64,000 bases of DNA, taken from NCBI GenBank assembly GCA_037046735.1, contig JBAOHC010000027.1, forward strand, positions 124,001 through 188,000, read 5' to 3'. The position numbers and the translations under genes were made by a program. Positions 44,125-52,478 of the stretch are shown here, piece after piece (within the stretch, counting starts at the first letter, position 1; each line of letters begins with the position of its first letter). Below the pieces are notes generated by a model. The model was not told where the DNA came from, did not search any database, and was given only the letters and a program-made list of their open reading frames with translations. The DNA is from JADKAV01 sp037046735. Lineage in GTDB: Bacteria; Actinomycetota; Actinomycetes; S36-B12; UBA10799.

Positions 44125-46076
44125 CGGGCCAACTCCGTCACAGGGAATGGGATCAGCTCACCGGTCTGTTCAGAGACCCTGTTCCCGATGGTCAGATCGG
44201 TGACGCAGACAGTGGCGCCGATCGTGCCGGCTGAGACCAGGACTTCTTGGCCCGGTCCGCTGACCCGAAAGAAAACCGCGTGGAGCCCACCGCCGCGCAA
44301 GGGAACGGTGTGAATCCTGCCTCCAACGGCCACATTGAGAGTGGTATCAACGCCGGTGAAGTATGCCACTCGCGCGTAGAAGTCCCATGCGATGAGTTTG
44401 CCGTCGAGGGGAATGCTGCGCGCTTGGTCGGTCACCTTGTATCCGCAGTCCGGATCGGGACCCGGCGGTGCGGCCGGACCTGCGACGGTCTGCTCCTCCA
44501 CGTTGCCGTCAGGACTGAAACCGTACATCGTGTCTGCAGCGACATCTGCGAAGATCGGGGCCCCCGGGACCGGGGTCATCACAGTCCGGGCGTTGGCGTA
44601 TGGGGCCATCAATGCAGGATGGATGAGGTCGTCGGGAACGCCTTGGTCCAGCACCTGCTGAGCCGGGGGGATGCGCGAGAATGTCGCTTCGGCGTTCGCC
44701 ATGTACTCTCGGGCCTGATTGCTCATCCAGTCCTGGGCCGGCACCACTGTAGACACCAGGGCACTGGCACAGATAACTGCCACGACAATGACGCCACCGC
44801 GGCTGACCCTTGCGGGTTGCCACCGCATCGGAACGACCGCCAACGTCAGCAGCAGCGACACCGGCCAGAGGATGTCAAAGGTGTATCGATAGGCAGTGCT
44901 TTCAACGACGGTTCCCGATCGGGCCAGTGCCGCGATCACCAAAATGATCAGGGTGAATGTGGCGGTACCAACCAAAAGCGCCCGCAGATGGCGACGGGTG
45001 ACCCAGATCCAGACTGCTGCTGCGGCGGTGGCAACAGCAAAGAGGAACATCGCCCACGTGGCTGGCGCCGGGTTGGTGACGATCGGGGACCAGTTCGGTG
45101 GAGGAATCTCAAACCAGCGCCAAGGACCGCCCCAGATGGCGGGCAAGACGTTGTTGACCAACAGCATCCACATGTATCCGGGTATCTCAGTGAGACTGAA
45201 ACCTGATCGCGCGATTTCTGCACTGCGGGTGATGACCAAAAGTATGGCTGCGGCAGAGGCGATCAGCATGGACATCCAGATCTTCTGCCGCCCGCGCCAG
45301 GCAGCCCGCAGACCTCTGGGACCTTCGGGCGTCAGTGGCACAAGGGCGGCTACACCGAACATGAGCAGCGGCGCCATGAAACCACGGCTGAACGAGAAAC
45401 AGGCACCGACAGCACATGCCACCGCGACCCAATCCCATAGTCGGCCGCCCAGGCGTTGGCTGGCGACGACACTGACGACCCCCCCGACGAGGAAGAGCTG
45501 GTAGGGCCCTGCGTAGACGGCGGCCGCCCACCAAGTGCTGTTCTCAAAGCCGAAGAGGCTCAAACCGGCGATCGCAACGATGATCACGCTGCCCTGCCAC
45601 CGGTCGGTCAGAAGCAGAGCCAACATGGCCGCGAGCACAAGCGTCGCGGCCCAGAGCACAAGCGTGAATACAGCCAAAGCGGTATGTGATCCCGGGAAGA
45701 GCGCCTGCAGGATCCACTGGTTGAACAGCCCGATGGGGTTGACATGCCCTCCGTAGGACCGGGTCAGGTAGTCGAAGTTCAGCGAGTCGGTGGCCGCCCA
45801 GTACCGGAAAGCGAAGTCATCGGCGTAGAGGTAGCCCCGCAGTGAGATGGACGCCCGCAGCGACACCACGACCACGAGCACGGTGGACAGAATCGCCACA
45901 TGCTTGCCTGACAGCAAACCGGCTCCCCACCCTTGGCGCACATCGCGACGATACAGCACGACAGTCGCGAGCCCAGCGTGCATCGCGGTGGTCCCACTCC
46001 GTGCCCGCCCTTTTGAAACAGCGCCACCCGCCCGGTGCCATGACCCTGCCCCACTGCTGAGATCGGGGTTCGTCAC
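44121..46076 (-). CDS. Polytopic membrane protein, GT-C-type glycosyltransferase candidate
   Basis: This 651-residue protein has roughly 11-12 hydrophobic segments and a C-terminal soluble extracytoplasmic domain of about 170 residues. After TM1 the loop GYLYADDFAFRYWAA holds a paired-Asp motif like the catalytic acidic motif of GT-C glycosyltransferases that use polyprenyl-linked sugars. No named family is certain. It is coupled by GTGA overlaps to acyltransferases on both sides, so it may add a sugar that those enzymes then acylate. The start is GTG 46076; the first 45 residues are polar and the true start could be later. Confidence 0.65.
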   Translation of the reverse strand: MTNPDLSSGAGSWHRAGGAVSKGRARSGTTAMHAGLATVVLYRRDVRQGWGAGLLSGKHVAILSTVLVVVVSLRASISLRGYLYADDFAFRYWAATDSLNFDYLTRSYGGHVNPIGLFNQWILQALFPGSHTALAVFTLVLWAATLVLAAMLALLLTDRWQGSVIIVAIAGLSLFGFENSTWWAAAVYAGPYQLFLVGGVVSVVASQRLGGRLWDWVAVACAVGACFSFSRGFMAPLLMFGVAALVPLTPEGPRGLRAAWRGRQKIWMSMLIASAAAILLVITRSAEIARSGFSLTEIPGYMWMLLVNNVLPAIWGGPWRWFEIPPPNWSPIVTNPAPATWAMFLFAVATAAAAVWIWVTRRHLRALLVGTATFTLIILVIAALARSGTVVESTAYRYTFDILWPVSLLLTLAVVPMRWQPARVSRGGVIVVAVICASALVSTVVPAQDWMSNQAREYMANAEATFSRIPPAQQVLDQGVPDDLIHPALMAPYANARTVMTPVPGAPIFADVAADTMYGFSPDGNVEEQTVAGPAAPPGPDPDCGYKVTDQARSIPLDGKLIAWDFYARVAYFTGVDTTLNVAVGGRIHTVPLRGGGLHAVFFRVSGPGQEVLVSAGTIGATVCVTDLTIGNRVSEQTGELIPFPVTELAR

Positions 46077-47968
46077 CCGCGCCGGTCGCTAATCTGTTGG
46101 AGCACATAGGCCCACAGGAAATCGCGACCCTGATTACTCCAGTGAACCCCGTCCTGACGCAGCGTGGTTCCCGCAATGGCATTCACCGGGCCACGGCTGG
46201 AGCACGACAGAGGAGCCAAGTCTATGAATTCTGCATTCTCATGGGTGTGGGCCACCTGGCGCAGGATTTCGTTAAGTGCGGCTTGCCTGGTGCGATCGTT
46301 GAGTACGTCGCCGTTGAGTTCGGGGCCCGCCGCGTGGCAGGGGACACCGAGTATGTACACCGGTCCCTCGCCAGGCGGTGTGATGAGGTCAACTGCCTGG
46401 GCTACTGCCTCCGAAACCGCGGCGGTGTACTCGGGCGAACCGGGCGGGTAGTGCACCCCGTTCTCCACGACGTCGAACAACTCCCAGACATTCTCCATGA
46501 GCACGGTGGCGTCCGGTTTCGCCCAGGCGACAAAGTCGGCCCACCTCTGCTGCCACCCGTCGCATTCCACACCGGCAGGGTTCGACCCCACCTGCTGAAG
46601 TCGCCTGTCCCGGATACCGCATCCCAGTGGCGCCAAGTACGTGAACTGCGTATTTCTGTACCGCGAGGTGGGGAAGCCGCCTGCAGCAGTGTAGGCAGTG
46701 GAGTCGCCGAACAATGTCAGCCGAGTGGGCAGTGAGGTGGCCGACGGCCACTGCGATTCAGACGGCTCGCCTCCCTGCGCACCGACCGTAGGGACGAAGG
46801 CGAGCGCCGCGACCACGGCCACCCCAACGCCGTACGTCACCCACTGGCGCGCAGCGGGCAGACTGCTGAACCGGACACCACGGATAGGTCTCTCGATGAA
46901 TCGGGTGGTGCCCCACGCCAGGACCACTGACACCGCGATGGCCCACACTTGTCCGCCCAAAGGTGTGTCCTGATTGCCTTGGATCCACAGGAACACGGGC
47001 CAGTGCCACAGGTACAGCGCGTAGGAGATGCCCCCGACCCACACCAGCGGCCGCCAGCTGAACATGCGAGCAAGGGCGGAGTGGGAGGACTCCAGCACCG
47101 CCCAAAGGAGTACAGCAGACAAGAGGGCTGCAGCCGTCAGGACTCCGGCGTACGGCCTCTGCGTCCAAGGCTGGGCAAACACCATAAGCACCAAGAGGCC
47201 AGCCAACGCGACCCATCCCAGCGACTGCCGGAGCACCTTCGTCGGCCCATCCCCCACCTGGACCGGCCGGGCTACCACGAGCCCGAGCACGACGCCGATG
47301 AACAGTGCCTGCACCCGCGTACCCGTTCCGAAATAGACGTGTATGGGAGCGACGCCCTGCAGGGACCATGCCCACCCAGCGCTCGCCACGGCGAGGACCA
47401 CGAAGCACGCGACCAGCGACCGGGCACCTACTCGCATCCTCCATAGGAGCCACAGCAGCAGTGGCAACACGATGTAGAACTGCTCTTCAATTCCGAGTGA
47501 CCAGGTCTGCAGCAAAGGCGACGGTGAACCCCACTGCGTGAAGTATTGAGCGTCACCGGCGAGCGCCCACCAGTTCGTGACGTACAGCAAAGCCGCGATG
47601 GCATCGCCGCGCAGACCCGGACCGCCCTGGACAAGACCGAGGATCGACATGGCAAGGACAGCCGCGACCACCGTAAGCAGGGCCGGGGCCAAACGGCGTG
47701 CCCGGCGAAGCCAGAAATCGACGGGACGGCTGCGCAGGTTCCAGGGATGTCCCGCAACCAGAATTCCGGCCATCAGATAACCCGAGATCACGAAGAAGAC
47801 GTCCACCCCGAGGAATCCTGCGGACAGCCACTGACCGTCGGTGTGGAAGGCCAGAACCGTGCCTATGGCGAGCGCTCGCAACCCATCCAGGGGTAGGTAG
47901 CGACGACCTCCAGCTGTCACAGGGGCGACAGCAGCAACGGGCACCTGGGTGTCCTTGGCGGTCGTCAC
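46073..47968 (-). CDS. OafA-type acyltransferase with C-terminal SGNH domain (copy 3)
   Basis: This 631-residue fusion is the first gene of the four-gene operon: acyltransferase-3 domain (PLDGLRALAIGTVLAFHTDG; FLGVDVFFVISGYLMAGIL; RRARRLAPALLT; LQTWSLGIEEQFYIVLPL) and SGNH domain (LTLFGDSTAYTAAGG; MENVWELFD; DGVHWSNQGRDFLW). The frame is open to 48307, but GTG 47968 (TTAKDTQVPVAAV) is chosen because TAATCT, a consensus -10, lies seven bases upstream. Upstream frame content is unlike protein. It overlaps the next gene by GTGA. Confidence 0.9.
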   Translation of the reverse strand: MTTAKDTQVPVAAVAPVTAGGRRYLPLDGLRALAIGTVLAFHTDGQWLSAGFLGVDVFFVISGYLMAGILVAGHPWNLRSRPVDFWLRRARRLAPALLTVVAAVLAMSILGLVQGGPGLRGDAIAALLYVTNWWALAGDAQYFTQWGSPSPLLQTWSLGIEEQFYIVLPLLLWLLWRMRVGARSLVACFVVLAVASAGWAWSLQGVAPIHVYFGTGTRVQALFIGVVLGLVVARPVQVGDGPTKVLRQSLGWVALAGLLVLMVFAQPWTQRPYAGVLTAAALLSAVLLWAVLESSHSALARMFSWRPLVWVGGISYALYLWHWPVFLWIQGNQDTPLGGQVWAIAVSVVLAWGTTRFIERPIRGVRFSSLPAARQWVTYGVGVAVVAALAFVPTVGAQGGEPSESQWPSATSLPTRLTLFGDSTAYTAAGGFPTSRYRNTQFTYLAPLGCGIRDRRLQQVGSNPAGVECDGWQQRWADFVAWAKPDATVLMENVWELFDVVENGVHYPPGSPEYTAAVSEAVAQAVDLITPPGEGPVYILGVPCHAAGPELNGDVLNDRTRQAALNEILRQVAHTHENAEFIDLAPLSCSSRGPVNAIAGTTLRQDGVHWSNQGRDFLWAYVLQQISDRRG

Positions 47969-47975
47969 CCTGCCG

Positions 47976-47981
47976 AGATTA
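47976..47981 (-). promoter_or_regulatory. -10 element (TAATCT) of the leaderless surface-acylation operon
   Basis: On the minus strand, TAATCT, seven bases, then GTG 47968. It should drive all four overlapping genes down to about 40.3 kb. Confidence 0.55.
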
Positions 47982-48020
47982 CACAGCCGATCACCTGCGG
48001 AGACGGCCAAGAGCGGGACC

Positions 48021-48339
48021 TCATGGCGTGATCGACTTCCACAGTTCTTGTAGTTGCTGGGCCTGCTGGGGATCGCGCAGCAGTTGTGGATCTGCCCAGG
48101 TGACTGCATCGACGTACCCATCGGGTAAAGGCCGGGCATAGTGGCCGACCCGCCATCCCGGTCCGCTGAGGAACAGCGGGTCCATTGGGGTTGGGTCGGC
48201 GGGCACCCGGCATGAATCTCTGCTGAGCCAGGAACCTGTCTGTGAGGCCATCTCGTGGGCGCCGGGGAGTCGATCTCCTGGGTGACGCCTGGTACGGCGA
48301 ATACCACCTAACGCCTCCCACGGCCTGACCCAACACGAT
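48021..48339 (-). pseudogene. Unassigned open fragment, possible gene remnant
   Basis: This frame opens after a stop at 48339 and closes at 48021, giving about 105 residues. Its 3' part looks protein-like (HEMASQTGSWLSRDSCRVPA; PLFLSGPGWRVGHYARPLPD; LLRDPQQAQQLQELWKSI) but has no convincing start or ribosome-binding site; the only ATG is at 48251. The text just upstream in another frame (GVRWYSPYQ) could be its continuation after a frameshift. It might be the C-terminal scrap of a larger membrane glycosyltransferase. I cannot name a family, and codon third positions are weakly biased. Confidence 0.3.
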
Positions 48340-48375
48340 CATGCCGACCTTAGCCGATCGTGTCTCCCGCACGAC

Positions 48376-48416
48376 GAGTTCGGCCCCGCACCCTCTTGGG
48401 GCGCGGGGCCGAACTC
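48376..48416 (-). terminator. Strong hairpin downstream of rpsA
   Basis: A perfect 14-bp stem (GAGTTCGGCCCCGC / GCGGGGCCGAACTC) with a 13-base loop lies 20 bases past the rpsA stop. There is no U tract, as is common in actinobacteria. Confidence 0.7.
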
Positions 48417-48436
48417 ACGTCACTACCGGGAATTCA

Positions 48437-49909
48437 TCAGCCCTCTTGCTGCAACTTCTCCCGCAGCGCGGCAAGAGCCTCGTTCGCGTCATCATCCAGC
48501 GACCCTGACGGCTCGGCGGGAGCGGCGGTGTAGTCACCGGAGACCGCAGCCTCTTCGTCGGCTTTCTTGGCCTCGGTGATCTGCTCCTTGTGCTGGGTCC
48601 AGCGCTGGTAGGCCTCCTGGTACTGCTGCTCCCACTCGGTGCGCTGATCCTCGAAGCCCTCTTTCCACTCACCGGAGACCGGGTCGAAGCCCTCGGGACC
48701 GATGTACGCGCCGTTCTCGTCGTATGACGCGGGCATGCCGTACAGGTACGGATCGAACTCGTCGGTGGTCTCAGCACCGGCGTCCTCATTCGCCTGCTTG
48801 AGCGACAGCGAGATGCGGCGGCGTTCGAGGTCGATGTCGATGACCTTCACGAAGATCTCGTCACCAACCGTGACGATCTGCTCGGGGATCTCCACATGAC
48901 GCTCAGCCAACTCGGAGATGTGCACCAGACCCTCGATGCCCTCGGCCACCCGCACGAACGCGCCGAACGGCACGAGCTTGGTGACCCGGCCGGGAACGAC
49001 CTGGCCGATGGCGTGGGTACGGGCGAAGTGCTGCCACGGGTCTTCCTGCGTGGCCTTCAACGACAGCGAGACCCGCTCGCGGTCCATATCCACGTCGAGC
49101 ACCTCGACAGTGACTTCCTGGCCGACCTCGACGACCTCCTGCGGGTGGTCGATGTGCTTCCAGGACAGCTCGGACACGTGAACGAGGCCGTCGACGCCAC
49201 CGAGGTCCACGAAGGCACCGAAGTTGACGATGCTCGACACGACGCCGGAGCGGACCTGGCCCTTCTGCAGCTGGTTCAGGAAGCCGGTGCGCACCACGGA
49301 CTGGGTCTGCTCGAGGAAGGCCCGCCGGGACAACACGACGTTGTTCCGGTTCTTGTCCAGCTCGATGATCTTGGCCTCGATCTCCTGACCCACGTAGGGC
49401 TGGAGGTCGCGCACCCGGCGCATGTCGACCAGCGACGCCGGCAGGAAGCCGCGCAGCCCGATGTCCACGATCAGACCGCCCTTGACGACCTCGATCACAT
49501 TACCGGTGACGACGCCATCGGCTTCCTTGATCTTCTCGATGTCGCCCCACGCCCGCTCGTACTGCGCGCGCTTCTTGGACAGCATCAGACGGCCGTCCTT
49601 GTCTTCCTTCTGCAGGACCAAGGCCTCGACCCGATCCCCCACGGCAACCACCTGCGACGGATCGACGTCGTGCTTGATGCTCAGCTCACGCGCGGGGATG
49701 ACACCCTCGGTCTTGTACCCGATGTCGAGCAGGACCTCATCGCGGTCGACCTTGACGATGACACCCTCCACGATGTCGCCGTCGTTGAAGTCCTTGATGG
49801 TCGCATCGATGGCCGCGAGCAGTGCCGCGTCATCACCGATGTCGTTGACGGCCACCTGGCGGGCCGCGGAAGATGTGGGAGCAGGGTTGATATCGGGGTT
49901 GTCAGTCAT
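48437..49909 (-). CDS. rpsA: 30S ribosomal protein S1
   Basis: This 490-residue RNA-binding protein has four S1/OB repeats, as usual for actinobacteria: GDIVEGVIVKVDRDEVLLDIG, DGVVTGNVIEVVKGGLIVDIG, GQVRSGVVSSIVNFGAFVDLG and GQVVPGRVTKLVPFGAFVRVA, each with the expected Gly/Phe/Asp pattern. An acidic C-terminal tail follows. It binds mRNA on the 30S subunit and may matter for leadered transcripts. The start is ATG 49909; no strong ribosome-binding site precedes it. A long leader separates it from a candidate promoter. Confidence 0.96.
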   Translation of the reverse strand: MTDNPDINPAPTSSAARQVAVNDIGDDAALLAAIDATIKDFNDGDIVEGVIVKVDRDEVLLDIGYKTEGVIPARELSIKHDVDPSQVVAVGDRVEALVLQKEDKDGRLMLSKKRAQYERAWGDIEKIKEADGVVTGNVIEVVKGGLIVDIGLRGFLPASLVDMRRVRDLQPYVGQEIEAKIIELDKNRNNVVLSRRAFLEQTQSVVRTGFLNQLQKGQVRSGVVSSIVNFGAFVDLGGVDGLVHVSELSWKHIDHPQEVVEVGQEVTVEVLDVDMDRERVSLSLKATQEDPWQHFARTHAIGQVVPGRVTKLVPFGAFVRVAEGIEGLVHISELAERHVEIPEQIVTVGDEIFVKVIDIDLERRRISLSLKQANEDAGAETTDEFDPYLYGMPASYDENGAYIGPEGFDPVSGEWKEGFEDQRTEWEQQYQEAYQRWTQHKEQITEAKKADEEAAVSGDYTAAPAEPSGSLDDDANEALAALREKLQQEG

Positions 49910-50023
49910 GAAGTGTTGGTAGCCGGTCTGTTAGGTGGGCACACCGAACGCGTGCTGGAGTGTGAATCCGCTCGGTCTGGGTTCACGCACACGACGCTGT
50001 GAGGGCATCGATGCCTTGGGGAA

Positions 50024-50029
50024 AGCATA
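50024..50029 (-). promoter_or_regulatory. Possible -10 (TATGCT) for rpsA
   Basis: TATGCT on the minus strand would give a leader of about 110 bases before rpsA ATG 49909. It abuts the upstream hairpin and has no clear -35, so it is tentative. The leader shows no other obvious structure. Confidence 0.3.
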
Positions 50030-50030
50030 G

Positions 50031-50070
50031 CGAAGGGGCGACCCGGCCTCTAGACCGGATCGCCCCTTCG
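50031..50070 (-). terminator. Hairpin terminator downstream of the DUF3068 gene
   Basis: CGAAGGGGCGA (50031-50041) pairs with TCGCCCCTTCG (50060-50070) in a perfect 11-bp stem, with an inner CCGG...CCGG pairing. It starts about 20 bases past the DUF3068 stop and separates that gene from rpsA. Confidence 0.7.
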
Positions 50071-50091
50071 TGCTACTGAAGCGATGTACCG

Positions 50092-51090
50092 CTAGACAGA
50101 AGCTGTAGCGCCCTGCGCGGGTGCCGCAGCATCCCCATCCTTCTTGTCCCCGCCACGGCTGAGCAACAGTCCGATCACGATGAGCACGATGCCCAGGATG
50201 GCGAACACCAGCGGCAGCGTGGTGCCGATCATGGTGACCAGTCCTGCCAGGGCGGCGGCGTCATCTGCGGACTCCTGGTTGCCGCTCTTGCCGGTGTAGT
50301 CGGCCTTGACGAGCTTCTGCTCGCCGTCAAGGTCATAAGTAGTGAACTCGCTGGACTCACCCTGGATGATCTGGCCGGTGACCGGCTCCATCCAGTACGT
50401 GCTCTTGGAGGAGTACATCTCGTCGAGGACCGTACTGCCCTCAGCGTCCTTGTCCTCGCCCGGGATCGCCGATGTCGGGATCTCGAGGGTGTCGACCATG
50501 GTGGGCGGCACCTCGTTGGTGTAGACGTAGGTCGGCACTCCGAAGACCGTCTCTTCACCCTGGTAACTCCACGTGGTGCCCGTCTTGATGGACGAGTTGA
50601 AGACGTTGTAGTCCTGCTTCTGCAGATCGAATGCCCACTTGACCGGCATCACGGCGCCCGTCATGTCCACCGGCTCATCATCCACGCTGGCCCCACAGCA
50701 GTTGGCCAGTTCCGAACTCACCCGGTTGAAGGGGTAGCGCGCCGTGGACGCAGTGATCAGCTCGCCCGTCGCGTCGTCGTTGACCCGCATGAAGTAGTCG
50801 AAGACCGCCAGATCCTCGGCCTGGGCCTCTGGCTGCTCGGCCGCCGGCACATCACCGCGGACGTAGATGGACTGGGTGGCCGCGACGTTGCGCTCATAGG
50901 GGTCGGGGTCCCCAGCAGCGACCTTCGCGGGGTTGAGCAGCTGTGCGAACTCAACGACTGCGGTGCTCTCGGTGTATTGATCAGTCGGGGTCTTCGCAGC
51001 GCTGGGTAGTACGTAGAACTTCAACAGCGGAGCAAGCACCAGCAGCATCGCTCCGAGCCCCAGCAGGATCAATCCCACTACTCGCTTCAT
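50092..51090 (-). CDS. DUF3068 (PorA-family) membrane protein
   Basis: This 332-residue protein has an N-terminal membrane helix (MKRVVGLILLGLGAMLLVLAP), a large extracytoplasmic domain with AFDLQKQDYNVFNSSI-type family sequence and GEETVFGVPTYVYTNEV, and a C-terminal helix (LVFAILGIVLIVIGLLLS) before a short cytosolic tail. This two-helix topology is typical of actinobacterial DUF3068. The mycobacterial member is Rv0227c, which sits beside the acyltransferase gene Rv0228 (from memory); the same pairing occurs here. ATG 51090 has GGAGGG upstream. It is probably an envelope-biogenesis factor; biochemical role unknown. Confidence 0.88.
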   Translation of the reverse strand: MKRVVGLILLGLGAMLLVLAPLLKFYVLPSAAKTPTDQYTESTAVVEFAQLLNPAKVAAGDPDPYERNVAATQSIYVRGDVPAAEQPEAQAEDLAVFDYFMRVNDDATGELITASTARYPFNRVSSELANCCGASVDDEPVDMTGAVMPVKWAFDLQKQDYNVFNSSIKTGTTWSYQGEETVFGVPTYVYTNEVPPTMVDTLEIPTSAIPGEDKDAEGSTVLDEMYSSKSTYWMEPVTGQIIQGESSEFTTYDLDGEQKLVKADYTGKSGNQESADDAAALAGLVTMIGTTLPLVFAILGIVLIVIGLLLSRGGDKKDGDAAAPAQGATASV

Positions 51091-51181
51091 TACGCCCTCC
51101 ATAGTTGGCCTCAGTGACAAGGGACGTTATCGGAAAACACCCCTCTAATGCGACATGATGGGCAGACACGCCCTAAACAGG

Positions 51182-51187
51182 TATCCT
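51182..51187 (+). promoter_or_regulatory. -10 element (TATCCT) of leaderless acyltransferase mRNA
   Basis: TATCCT is followed by six bases and GTG 51194. This position favours the GTG over the more upstream ATG at 51155. Confidence 0.55.
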
Positions 51188-51193
51188 CCCCCT

Positions 51194-52478
51194 GTGACGA
51201 GCACGAGGCGGCGCCGTGCTGCGGACTTCTTACAGATCGAGACCGTGGTCCCGCATCGGTTTCGCACCCTTGACGGCTATCGCGCGATCGCCGTTCTCGC
51301 CGTCGTCACGACGCACGTGGCGTACTTCAGCGGGATCGTGGTCATCACCGCGTGGGGACACATGTTCGCCCGCATGGACATCGGCGTCACGATCTTCTTC
51401 CTGCTATCCGGTTTTCTGCTCTACCGGCCATGGTCCAAGGCGGCGCTGCACGACAGCCGCTGGCCCAGTACCCGCACGTACTTCCGGCGACGACTGTGGC
51501 GCATCGTGCCCGCCTACGTGGTGCTGGTGGTGGTCGTGCTGGCCTTCATGCCCGGCATCGAGGTCCTTCCCAAGCATTGGCTCGCACATCTGACTCTGAC
51601 GCAGATCTACTGGCCAAAACTGCTGATCAATGGGTTGACCCAGAGCTGGTCGCTGGCCACGGAGTTGTCGTTCTACCTCGTGCTCCCGGCCATCGCCTGG
51701 TGGATCGGCCGACGCCACCGGGGGGATGTCGCGGCCAACACCAGGCGCCAATTGTGGACGCTGGCCGCGTGTGGCGGGCTGGCATTCGCCTGGCTGCTCC
51801 TGCGCACCCTCACACCGGTGGGTGAGTTCACGGTGGTCAACATGTGGCTGCCCAATTTCATGGACTGGTTTGCCGTCGGCATGTTCTTCGCGTTGGTCCA
51901 CAATCGCCTGCGGGCGCCTGATCCGCCGGCCTGGATGGGCCGGCTGAACCGCCTGGCCGACGATGCCGCGACCTGCCTGATCGTGGCAGTCGCGCTGTTC
52001 CTGCTGGCGAGCACTCCCATCGCGGGTCCATACACGTTCGGCGAGGGGTCCGCCTCCCAGGCGTTCATGCGGCACTACCTGTACCTCGGTGCCGCCGCCA
52101 GCCCTGCTCCTGCCAGGCTTCCTCGGCACAGAAGGGTGGGGGACGTGGCGCACGATGTTGGCCTCGCCCCTGATGAGTTATCTGGGCAAGATCTCCTACG
52201 GGATCTTCCTGTGGCATCTGTTCGTGCTGGAGACCGGGTCACGGCTGCTGGGGATCGCGAGCTTCAACGGATGGTTCTGGATCCTGTGGCCGATGACCGT
52301 GGTGGGGTCGGTCGCCCTCGCCCACGCCAGTTACGTGCTCATCGAACGTCCGGCGCAGGAACACTCGCACTCCGAACGCCGCCTGCGGCTGCCCTGGGCA
52401 ACCCGGCCCGCGCCACCGCCGCCCACGCCAGCGCCAGCGCACAGCCCTGCAGAACCACCAGCGGCCAGGCGGGCCTGA
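51194..52478 (+). CDS. Acyltransferase-3 family membrane protein, frame interrupted by a +1 indel
   Basis: This protein of about 427 residues is an integral membrane acyltransferase without a SGNH domain: TLDGYRAIAVLAVVTTHVAY, MDIGVTIFFLLSGFLLYRPW, LTQSWSLATELSFYLVLPAI, and the late motif LASPLMSYLGKISYGIFLWH. Frame changes near 52085-52091: the N-terminal part ends in HYLYL and continues one base later as PPPALLLPGFLGTEGWG. Removing one G of 52088-52089 restores a continuous product. It is divergent from the DUF3068 gene, like Rv0228/Rv0227c. The restored end overlaps the 3' end of the aftD-like gene on the other strand by 140 bases. Confidence 0.82.
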
